Source of the DNA: Nitrosotalea sp.
GTDB taxonomy: Archaea; Thermoproteota; Nitrososphaeria; Nitrososphaerales; Nitrosopumilaceae
Direction: 5' to 3'
Assembly (NCBI GenBank): GCA_022545805.1
Contig: JAKEIJ010000128.1
Span: forward strand, 1 to 10,653
DNA length: 10,653 nucleotides
Position 1 is the first letter of the stretch, and each line of letters starts with the position of its first letter. Shown here piece by piece: positions 5,319 through 10,653 of this stretch. The notes beneath the pieces were generated by a model. The model saw only the letters and a program-made list of their open reading frames with translations, did not search any database and was not told the DNA's origin. Position numbers and translations under genes: made by a program.

Positions 5319-5897
5319 TTAAAAGTTGACGTCAAAGCCGCCCATGTCTCCTGGGCCGCCGTCTCCGAATCCACTTCCACCCATGTCCCCGCCTGAACCT
5401 GCATCCTGACCGGCACCGGCATCATGGCCTGCATCTTGACCTCCCATGTCTTGGCCTCCGCCCATGTACTGGTCTGGCATGAAACTTGTCATGGCCATGC
5501 CCATAAATCCCATCATTGTAGAAAACATCATCATGTCCATTATTCCCATAAACATCATTGATGGCAAAATGGACTTGTGCTCTTCCATCTGTTGCTGGAG
5601 TTTTTGCTTGTCTCCACTCTTCCATGTGGATACCATCTGATTCCAGTTTTGTTGCAACTCAAATCTTCTCTCCTCTAACTCCTTGTTACCCTTGTCGGTT
5701 AGTACAATCTCTTTTTTGGAACCCCACCAACTTTTCTTTTCAACTAGAGCAATGAAACCTTTCTCTTCGAGTCTGTTAAGCAAAATGTTCAATTCTTGTG
5801 AGTCAATCTTTGTCTTTTTTGAAATCTTGTCAAACTTTCTTGCGCCCTGGCTTATTGCGCTTAATATGATTACATCATTTGGTTCTTCTTGTTCCAC
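5319..5897 (-). CDS. Winged-helix protein with Met-rich hydrophobic segment and Gly/Asp-rich tail
   Basis: A 192-residue protein in four parts. Residues about 5-72 form a winged helix-turn-helix (KFDKISKKTKIDSQELNILL, then LEEKGFIALVEK and a wing ending in IVLTDKG), like MarR/PadR-type archaeal regulators. A charged, Gln-rich helix follows (73-108), probably a dimerising coiled coil. Next is a hydrophobic stretch (111-140) with 13 Met residues, long enough to cross a membrane or form a Met-rich surface. The last 52 residues (141-192) are low-complexity Gly/Asp/Met sequence with repeats such as QDAG and DMGG. It could be a membrane-attached or metal-responsive regulator; neither is shown. The start is a GTG, preferred because a TATA box lies 26 bp upstream. 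The tail's coding DNA is visibly richer in GC than the surroundings. It converges on the two secreted paralogues. Confidence 0.8.
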   Translation of the reverse strand: MEQEEPNDVIILSAISQGARKFDKISKKTKIDSQELNILLNRLEEKGFIALVEKKSWWGSKKEIVLTDKGNKELEERRFELQQNWNQMVSTWKSGDKQKLQQQMEEHKSILPSMMFMGIMDMMMFSTMMGFMGMAMTSFMPDQYMGGGQDMGGQDAGHDAGAGQDAGSGGDMGGSGFGDGGPGDMGGFDVNF

Positions 5898-5919
5898 GAG
5901 AAAATAATTATGGCTGCCC

Positions 5920-5926
5920 TATAAAT
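5920..5926 (-). promoter_or_regulatory. TATA box of the winged-helix gene
   Basis: Minus-strand ATTTATA, centred about 26 bp before the GTG at 5897. The spacing supports a leaderless transcript beginning at that GTG. It lies in the 66-bp divergent gap shared with the CoA-binding gene. Confidence 0.6.
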
Positions 5927-5963
5927 CGGTTATTCCGTAAGATATTAAGCAGTATGATGTCAT

Positions 5964-6386
5964 ATGAAACCCATGGAACAAGACTCTTTTACAGACGATG
6001 AGATTCGAAAAATATATTCTCTAAAAAATATTGCAGTAGTTGGCATGTCAAAAAACCCAGACAAGGCAGCACACTATGTTCCAAAATATCTAATTGATCA
6101 AGGGTACAACGTAATTCCTGTAAATCCTACTGCAACAGAAATTCTTGGAAGAAAATGTTATCCATCACTTGTTGACATTCCTGGAACGGTCGACGTGGTT
6201 GATGTCTTCCGACCATCTGACCAGCTGATGCCTGTCGTAGAAGAAGCCATCAAGATAAAACCAAAGGTAATCTGGCTACAGGAAGGAATCCATGATGAAA
6301 AAGCAGAGGATGCTGCAAGAAGAGCAGGAATTCCTGTAGTTGTGTTTAACCGTTGCATGCTTGCAGAGCACCAGAGACTGTTCTAA
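5964..6386 (+). CDS. CoA-binding domain protein (YccU-like)
   Basis: A 140-residue single-domain protein of the CoA_binding_2 type, a Rossmann fold related to the N-terminal domain of succinyl-CoA synthetase alpha subunits. KNIAVVGMSKNPDKAAHYV (21-39) is the nucleotide-binding turn. It is followed by YLIDQGYNVIPVNP (42-55), DVVDVFRP (77-84), VIWLQEGIHDEKA (102-114) and the C-terminal VVFNRCM (126-132), all characteristic of this group. The family is known to bind CoA, but its physiological role is not settled. An alternative start three codons in, ATG at 5973, is possible, since an AT-rich GATATTAAG at 5941-5949 lies about 28 bp before it but only about 20 bp before 5964. The next gene begins 3 bp after the stop, so the two are co-transcribed. 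Confidence 0.85.
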   Translation: MKPMEQDSFTDDEIRKIYSLKNIAVVGMSKNPDKAAHYVPKYLIDQGYNVIPVNPTATEILGRKCYPSLVDIPGTVDVVDVFRPSDQLMPVVEEAIKIKPKVIWLQEGIHDEKAEDAARRAGIPVVVFNRCMLAEHQRLF

Positions 6387-6389
6387 GTC

Positions 6390-6755
6390 ATGGCAGACGA
6401 TTTTGAAGAGTTTCACAAGTCGCTCTTGGAGTTGATAAAGTCATTTGAAAAGAAAAATCTCCTATTCAAGATGCACTCTGATGCTAATTCAAATATCGTC
6501 CGAATTTATGGTGAACGTTCCAGTGGACTAGATGTTGCAAAGACAGGTCTTGAGGAAATCGAAGAGCTTGCCCTTACAACTGCAGAGCATCATCCATACT
6601 GGGGACTGTTGTACAATGGCTCACAAATAATAAAACTCGTGCTTGAAAAATGGAACGACACACTTACCGAAGATGAAAAAAACCAGATCAAGTGGTATTC
6701 TGAAGAGATAAAAAATTCATCAGGTAATGTATCCTCACATCATCACGATGAATAA
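6390..6755 (+). CDS. Conserved-looking small soluble protein of unknown function
   Basis: A 121-residue acidic protein that I do not recognise. The N-terminal half begins with an amphipathic helix (FEEFHKSLLELIKSFEKKN, 5-23), then a beta-like NIVRIYGE (35-42). The centre holds LALTTAEHHPYWGLLYNGSQI (60-80), with two adjacent His residues and aromatic neighbours. A second helical part follows (IIKLVLEKW and EDEKNQIKWYSEEIK). The C-terminus ends in HHHDE. There is no signal peptide or membrane span, so it is probably cytoplasmic. The start ATG lies 3 bp after the stop of the CoA-binding protein gene, which implies translation from one mRNA and possibly a joint function. The clustered His residues could bind a metal, but nothing in the sequence proves it. 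Confidence 0.75.
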   Translation: MADDFEEFHKSLLELIKSFEKKNLLFKMHSDANSNIVRIYGERSSGLDVAKTGLEEIEELALTTAEHHPYWGLLYNGSQIIKLVLEKWNDTLTEDEKNQIKWYSEEIKNSSGNVSSHHHDE

Positions 6756-6765
6756 ACTACGGCAA

Positions 6766-6775
6766 AGATAAATAG
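6766..6775 (+). promoter_or_regulatory. Possible TATA box of the GTPase gene
   Basis: AGATAAATAG is centred about 26 bp before the ATG at 6797, in the 41-bp gap after the small unknown gene. A purine-rich GATGAGG just ahead of the ATG could instead act as a weak ribosome binding site if the gene is read from the upstream operon. Confidence 0.4.
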
Positions 6776-6796
6776 CAAGTACCATCAGATGAGGAC

Positions 6797-8014
6797 ATGC
6801 CAATCAAGATTGGCCTTTTAGGTAAGACTAATACTGGTAAAACTACATTTTTCAATGCAGCAACACTGGCAGGTGGAGAGGTCTCGACTTATCCATTTAC
6901 AACAAAAAAACCCGAACGAGCACTTGGAAATGCAATCACACCATGTGTACATACGGAATTTAACATAAAAGATAATCCACAAAATTCAAAATGCACTGAT
7001 GGCTGGAGATTTATTCCAATTGAGCTAATTGATCTTCCGGGACTGATAAAGGATGCATGGGCGGGCAAGGGACTTGGAAACCAATTTCTTTCAGTTGCCA
7101 CCCAGTCTGATGCCATACTGCATGTTGTGGATGTATCTGGAAGCATCGATGCTGCAGGACGAATTGCTGAAGTTGGAAGCGGTGACCCAATAGCTGATGT
7201 CTCTGATATTGAAGAAGAGCTCATCATGTGGTATCTCAAACTTCTTGAAGGCAACAGGGATAAAATATCAAAACTAATCCAGTCTGAGACAGAACCAATT
7301 GTAGCAATAACTGATGTCTTCCGAGGCATTGGCGTAAAAGAAAGTCACGTCAAGGAGGCGTTAAAGACAACAGGACTTGAAGACAAGCACTTTGAAAACT
7401 TTGACATGCATGACAGTAAAAAATTTGCAGCACACTTGAGAAAGATATCAAAACCCACGCTTATTGTTGCAAATAAAATTGATGTTCCAGGTGCAGAAAA
7501 AAACTTTGACAGACTACGGGAAAAATACATTGACACTATAATCATTCCAGCAAGCACTGACAGTGAACTCTCACTGCGCAAAGCAGAGAAAAAAGGTCTC
7601 ATAAAATATGTCCCAGGATCAGAACAGTTTGAGATCTTGCACAAGGAACAGCTAAACAAAAAACAGATAGATGCACTTGACTTTATCACGCAAGGAATAC
7701 TGGGTGAATACATGAGAACAGGTGTCCAGTTTGCAATCAATGTTACAGTATTCAAGTTACTGAAGATGAATTCGATATATCCTGTGGCAAACGCAGAAAC
7801 GTTATCTGACAAAAAAGGTCGAGTCTTACCTGACTTGATTTTATTAAAAGACGGTGCAACAGTAGAAGACTTGGCAAAAGAGATCCATACTGCACTTACC
7901 AAGGGACTGCTTTATGCAAAAGATGTTAGATATGGAGTACGATTACCTATTAACTATCAACTACGAGACCGCGATATAGTATCGCTTGTCAGTGCACAGA
8001 CAAAAAAATCCTAG
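6797..8014 (+). CDS. Ygr210/YchF-type OBG-family GTPase with TGS domain
   Basis: A 405-residue P-loop GTPase, full length for the archaeal Ygr210 branch of the YchF/OBG family. The G1 loop is GKTNTGKTTF (9-18) and the G3 motif is DLPG (79-82), followed by GKGLGNQFL (90-98). The segment NPQNSKCTDGWRFIPIELID (60-79) and VVDVSGSID (110-118) are hallmarks of the Ygr210 type. G4 is NKID (226-229), a standard guanine-specificity motif, unlike the altered motif of ATP-using bacterial YchF. A helical segment and a C-terminal TGS domain (about 320-400, with DGATVEDLA at 352-360) complete it. Such proteins associate with ribosomes or translation factors; the exact role in archaea is not established. 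Compared with the common GKPNVGKST, the G1 loop has Thr at three positions, all probably tolerated. Its stop overlaps the stop of the convergent cysS. Confidence 0.9.
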   Translation: MPIKIGLLGKTNTGKTTFFNAATLAGGEVSTYPFTTKKPERALGNAITPCVHTEFNIKDNPQNSKCTDGWRFIPIELIDLPGLIKDAWAGKGLGNQFLSVATQSDAILHVVDVSGSIDAAGRIAEVGSGDPIADVSDIEEELIMWYLKLLEGNRDKISKLIQSETEPIVAITDVFRGIGVKESHVKEALKTTGLEDKHFENFDMHDSKKFAAHLRKISKPTLIVANKIDVPGAEKNFDRLREKYIDTIIIPASTDSELSLRKAEKKGLIKYVPGSEQFEILHKEQLNKKQIDALDFITQGILGEYMRTGVQFAINVTVFKLLKMNSIYPVANAETLSDKKGRVLPDLILLKDGATVEDLAKEIHTALTKGLLYAKDVRYGVRLPINYQLRDRDIVSLVSAQTKKS

Positions 8015-9411
8015 TTTTCTATACCTATCTTTTCTTGCTTCATCCAGAGTGTCTTGTTCTTGTGATCTATTAGAACAATATTCAAGTCTGAAATTTGTTT
8101 TCGAATAGCATCTGCCTCTTGGAATTTTTTCTGGCTGCGAAGTGTATCACGTTGCTTGATAAGATTTGTGATGTCATCTTTTTCTTTGTCTGTTACCTGC
8201 ACTACCTGTAGTCCAAGAATTGATACCATTCCTTGGAAAACTGGCAAGACTAGACCAGATATCGTCATTGTTAGTTTCTCTGATGATGCAAGTTGATTGA
8301 TGTTTTTGACAAGTTTGAAAAAAGCACCTAGTGCAAGTGGCGTGTTAAAGTCTGAATCAAGCGCACTGTCAAATTCTGATTTTGATTCTGAAATGATATT
8401 TTTCACCTGGTCTAAGCCCTCTGTTGACTGGGAGTCGTCTGATAAAATCATCTCAAAGTAACAATTTTCTACCTGGCGCCATTTTGTTATGGTCTCCTTT
8501 AGAATCTCTTCAGAATAGTCGATTGGTTTTGTGTAGTGTCCTGAAAGACAGAACAGCCTGGTGATATTTGGACCCCATTTTCGTAGCACGTGGTCAATCG
8601 ACTTTGTATTTCCAAGAGACTTTGACATTTTCTCTCCGTTTATTGTGACCATTCCAACATGCATCCAGATCTTGGCAAAGTTGATTCCTGAGAACGCCTC
8701 TGATTGGGCTATCTCATTTTCATGGTGAGGAAATATCAGATCTCGTCCACCACCATGGATCTCAAAGTTGCTTCCCAGATATTTCAGACTCATTGCAGAG
8801 CATTCAATATGCCATCCTGGTCTGCCATTGCCCCATGGACTCTCCCATGTGGGGGACTCGTCAGAGAACTTCCACAGTGCAAAATCTAGCGGATCTTTTT
8901 TTGTTTCATCTACTTCGACTCTTGCACCTGATACTAGCTCGTCTATTTTTTTCTTTGATAGTTTTCCATATTCTGCAAATTTTGATACTGAAAAATACAC
9001 ACCATTTTTTGATGTATATGCAAACCCCTTTTCGATCAAACCTTTTATCAGATTTATCATGTCTGAGATGTGCTCTGTTGCCTTGGGGTAAAGATCTGCC
9101 CTCTTTACATTTAGCTTGTCAAAGTCATCAAAATAATTTTTTATGTATCTTGTAGTAATGGTTCCAGCTAGAGTATTTTCTTTTTTTGCCCTGTTGATTA
9201 TCTTATCATCAACGTCGGTAAAATTTTGGATGAGGTTTACCTTGATTTTTTTTGATTCCAGATATCTTCTAAAAACATCGAATACAATAATGGTTCTTGC
9301 ATGTCCAATGTGGCTCTCATCGTATACTGTAACTCCGCACAGGTATATTCTCACAGAACTTGAGGTATCTACATTTTTCTCTGTTACAGACAGCGTATCA
9401 AAAATTTTCAT
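8011..9411 (-). CDS. cysS: Cysteinyl-tRNA synthetase
   Basis: A 466-residue class I aminoacyl-tRNA synthetase, the normal length. The HIGH motif is at 34-37 within YLCGVTVYDESHIGHART, and KMSKSLGN at 261-268. The zinc site is formed by C25, C204 (WHIECSAMS) and the HHENE block (229-233), as in known CysRS enzymes. GGGRDLIFPHHENEIAQSEA (220-239) is a family signature. The C-terminal third is helical and ends in an anticodon-binding portion (about 405-466, with QRDTLRSQKKFQEADAIR). It charges tRNA-Cys with cysteine in the cytoplasm. ATG start at 9411, 6 bp after the nadE stop, so it is almost certainly co-transcribed with nadE. Its stop shares the CTAG palindrome 8011-8014 with the convergent GTPase gene. 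Confidence 0.97.
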   Translation of the reverse strand: MKIFDTLSVTEKNVDTSSSVRIYLCGVTVYDESHIGHARTIIVFDVFRRYLESKKIKVNLIQNFTDVDDKIINRAKKENTLAGTITTRYIKNYFDDFDKLNVKRADLYPKATEHISDMINLIKGLIEKGFAYTSKNGVYFSVSKFAEYGKLSKKKIDELVSGARVEVDETKKDPLDFALWKFSDESPTWESPWGNGRPGWHIECSAMSLKYLGSNFEIHGGGRDLIFPHHENEIAQSEAFSGINFAKIWMHVGMVTINGEKMSKSLGNTKSIDHVLRKWGPNITRLFCLSGHYTKPIDYSEEILKETITKWRQVENCYFEMILSDDSQSTEGLDQVKNIISESKSEFDSALDSDFNTPLALGAFFKLVKNINQLASSEKLTMTISGLVLPVFQGMVSILGLQVVQVTDKEKDDITNLIKQRDTLRSQKKFQEADAIRKQISDLNIVLIDHKNKTLWMKQEKIGIEN

Positions 9412-9417
9412 ATTATT

Positions 9418-10206
9418 CTATAGGACACATGGAGTTGCCATAGTTCTTTTATGTTCGCTTTTTTTGTACATTCTGTAAATCTTGTCAACATCAGAAATTG
9501 GTATCTCTGTAATCTTTGCTGTCTCATCGATGGCAAAACCCCTGTCTACTGTACAATGTAATATGGAATCAATCTCTTCATAGTTTAGGCCAAGTTCTGT
9601 TTCAGCAATGTGTCCCTCCCACAAGTGCGGACCGCTTGGTTTTGATATGATGTTATCTGCCACTCCTAGGTTTCTTGCAAGTTCGCGTATCTGGGTCTTA
9701 TACAGTGATACTATGGGCAACAAGTCTGACGCACCATCTCCAAACTTTGTAAAGTACCCAATCAGGTATTCGCTCTTGTCCGATGATCCAAGAACAAGAG
9801 AATTTCTTGCATTTGCATAATAGTATAGCAAGTTTGCACGTATTCTTGCTCCTAGATTTGCAAATGCCAGCGGGTTCTGCTCTAGATATTTTGAATATTC
9901 CTTGTGGATAAAACCGATATCAATCAGCTTGTATTCTATTGAATGTTTATCAACAATCCTAATGGCGTCTTCTGTCTCGATGTTTGGAGTAATCTTTCCA
10001 TTTGGCATTATCAGTGCAAGGGATTTCTCCTTGACAAATTTTGCACAAAGAGATGCAATCACTGTAGAATCTATTCCACCACTCAAACCAAAGACTAGCC
10101 CACCAGATCTTCTTTTTTCAATTTCGTCTTTTAGAAAATTTCCAATCTTATTTTGGATTGAATCATAGTCTTGTTTTGATATGTCTTCGATTATTTTACG
10201 ATTCAA
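9418..10206 (-). CDS. nadE: NAD(+) synthetase, ammonia-dependent type
   Basis: A 262-residue N-type ATP pyrophosphatase. SGGIDST (42-48) is the ATP pyrophosphate loop. Further family features are LVLGSSDKSEYLIGYFTKFGDG with SDLLPIVSLYKTQIRELA (the deamido-NAD and Mg region) and KPSGPHLWEGHIAETELGL. It amidates nicotinic acid adenine dinucleotide to NAD+ with ATP. No glutaminase domain is present, so ammonia is the expected nitrogen donor, which suits an ammonia-oxidising cell. The start is a TTG at 10206: no ATG or GTG precedes the SGGIDS motif, and an in-frame TAA lies three codons upstream. A TATA box sits about 27 bp before the TTG. The 41 residues before SGGIDS match the usual length of this enzyme class. 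It leads a probable operon with cysS. Confidence 0.95.
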   Translation of the reverse strand: MNRKIIEDISKQDYDSIQNKIGNFLKDEIEKRRSGGLVFGLSGGIDSTVIASLCAKFVKEKSLALIMPNGKITPNIETEDAIRIVDKHSIEYKLIDIGFIHKEYSKYLEQNPLAFANLGARIRANLLYYYANARNSLVLGSSDKSEYLIGYFTKFGDGASDLLPIVSLYKTQIRELARNLGVADNIISKPSGPHLWEGHIAETELGLNYEEIDSILHCTVDRGFAIDETAKITEIPISDVDKIYRMYKKSEHKRTMATPCVL

Positions 10207-10230
10207 TGTTTTTTAAAATGATACTAAGAA

Positions 10231-10236
10231 ATTAAA
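10231..10236 (-). promoter_or_regulatory. TATA box of the nadE-cysS operon
   Basis: Minus-strand TTTAAT within AAGTTTAATTTCTT, centred about 27 bp before the TTG at 10206 and just after the Rieske gene stop (10241-10243). The spacing supports both the TTG start and a separate promoter for nadE-cysS. Confidence 0.55.
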
Positions 10237-10240
10237 CTTA

Positions 10241-10543
10241 TCAAACGTCTAGGTAAATTCCGTCTTTTTTTACTTCAACACTATATGTCTGGAGCTTGAC
10301 GCCCTTGATGTAGTCCTGTAGTTCTCCTGTCTTGATATTATAGTGCCAAAAGTGAAGCGGGCATTCTACGATATCTCCGTCTAGTTTGCCTGGTGCAAGG
10401 GAACCATCCTGATGGACACATACAGAATCTAGTGCATGGAACCCATCCTGGTTGAATATTGCAATTCTCTTGCCATCAACTACAAACTCTCTGCCCTTTC
10501 CTGGGGCGACTGCATCTTTTTCTGCTACCTTTTTCCATGCCAT
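10241..10543 (-). CDS. Rieske [2Fe-2S] ferredoxin (NirD/BphF-like)
   Basis: A 100-residue soluble Rieske protein. The cluster ligands are in CVH (C42, H44) and CPLH (C61, H64), sixteen residues apart as usual, with the surrounding VCVHQDGSLAPGKLDGDIVECPLH matching soluble Rieske ferredoxins. There is no signal peptide, Tat motif or membrane anchor, so it is a cytoplasmic electron carrier and not the bc1-complex subunit. Relatives serve as ferredoxins for oxygenases or as small subunits resembling nitrite reductase NirD. Here no partner oxygenase or reductase lies beside it, so the redox partner is unknown. ATG start at 10543, with a TATA box about 27 bp upstream in the divergent gap. It is followed after 34 bp by nadE, which appears to have its own promoter. 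Confidence 0.93.
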   Translation of the reverse strand: MAWKKVAEKDAVAPGKGREFVVDGKRIAIFNQDGFHALDSVCVHQDGSLAPGKLDGDIVECPLHFWHYNIKTGELQDYIKGVKLQTYSVEVKKDGIYLDV

Positions 10544-10566
10544 GGTTTGTAAAACTAAATCTATCC

Positions 10567-10574
10567 AATATTTA
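10567..10574 (-). promoter_or_regulatory. TATA box of the Rieske ferredoxin gene
   Basis: Minus-strand TAAATATT, centred about 27 bp before the ATG at 10543. It lies in an 80-bp divergent gap and is well separated from the plus-strand box at 10595-10602. Confidence 0.6.
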
Positions 10575-10594
10575 GATTGTTATTTCTGATACTA

Positions 10595-10602
10595 TTTTAT
10601 AT
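10595..10602 (+). promoter_or_regulatory. TATA box of the gene at the right edge
   Basis: TTTTATAT, centred about 26 bp before the ATG at 10624. It is a strong match to the archaeal consensus at the leaderless spacing. Confidence 0.65.
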
Positions 10603-10623
10603 CCCCAGAAATTGTGATTTACC

Positions 10624-10653
10624 ATGAGCCAAGTAAAAGATCCAAGTCTTTCA
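10624..10653 (+). CDS. N-terminus of a gene leaving the window; possibly adenosylhomocysteinase
   Basis: Ten codons are visible, MSQVKDPSLS, starting at an ATG with a strong TATA box about 26 bp upstream, so a leaderless gene begins here. The VKDxSL pattern resembles the very start of S-adenosylhomocysteine hydrolases (often VKDISLA), the enzyme that recycles S-adenosylhomocysteine after methylation. Ten residues are too few for a firm identification. That a gene starts here is well supported; the product is a guess. Confidence 0.5.
   Translation, partial: MSQVKDPSLS

Noticed and set aside
5322..5477. Short repeats of cccatgtc type as a possible repeat array
   Set aside because: They are irregular, stay in one reading frame and encode the Gly/Asp/Met-rich tail, so they are coding low-complexity sequence and not CRISPR or an intergenic repeat.
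6889..7902. Long minus-strand open frames opposite the GTPase gene
   Set aside because: They lie antisense to a full-length GTPase with recognised motifs, and their translations are Ser/Ile/Phe-rich with no family resemblance. They are shadows of codon bias.
8704..9478. Plus-strand open frames over cysS and nadE
   Set aside because: They are antisense to well-identified enzymes and show no motifs of their own.

Overview
The window looks like chromosomal core sequence of an ammonia-oxidising archaeon of the Nitrososphaerota (Thaumarchaeota), most likely Nitrosopumilales. This is inferred from several things: AT-rich DNA with dense genes on both strands, archaeal TATA boxes about 25-28 bp upstream of most start codons (leaderless transcripts) with few Shine-Dalgarno motifs, an archaeal-type Ygr210/YchF GTPase, an ammonia-dependent NAD synthetase without a glutaminase domain, and small secreted Met/His-rich proteins. 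No mobile element, CRISPR array, rRNA or tRNA gene was seen.

Layout. 1-2397 (minus strand): the N-terminus of an aldo/keto reductase-like protein, a MenA/UbiA-type membrane prenyltransferase, a DUF2203 protein and an agmatinase-family ureohydrolase. Each has a plausible TATA box of its own, so this is probably a run of single genes and not one operon. 2398-2673: a divergent intergenic region with a candidate 36-residue membrane peptide on the plus strand. 2674-4352 (minus): a BirA-type biotin ligase with an N-terminal helix-turn-helix, preceded by a thioredoxin-fold protein with a CPGC site. 4464-5261 (plus): two tandem paralogous secreted small proteins with a conserved Cys/His motif and Met-rich tails, each behind a nearly identical promoter. 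5319-5897 (minus, convergent with them): a winged-helix protein with an extremely Met-rich hydrophobic segment and a Gly/Asp-rich tail. 5964-8014 (plus): a CoA-binding-domain protein, a tightly linked small protein of unknown function, and a Ygr210/YchF-like GTPase. 8011-10543 (minus): cysteinyl-tRNA synthetase, NAD synthetase and a Rieske ferredoxin. From 10624 (plus): the first ten codons of another gene.

How the parts relate. Most genes are housekeeping: quinone-type prenylation, biotinylation (known archaeal targets are acetyl/propionyl-CoA carboxylases, which this lineage needs for carbon fixation), NAD and Cys-tRNA synthesis, and Rieske electron transfer. The least explained part is 3690-5897, where a thioredoxin-like protein, two secreted Cys/His/Met proteins and a Met-rich winged-helix protein lie side by side. 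A role in copper or redox handling is possible but is inference only. Other points of interest are an agmatinase homologue with Tyr at the position of the usual catalytic His, a 12-bp palindrome just upstream of birA, and the non-ATG starts of nadE (TTG) and the winged-helix gene (GTG).
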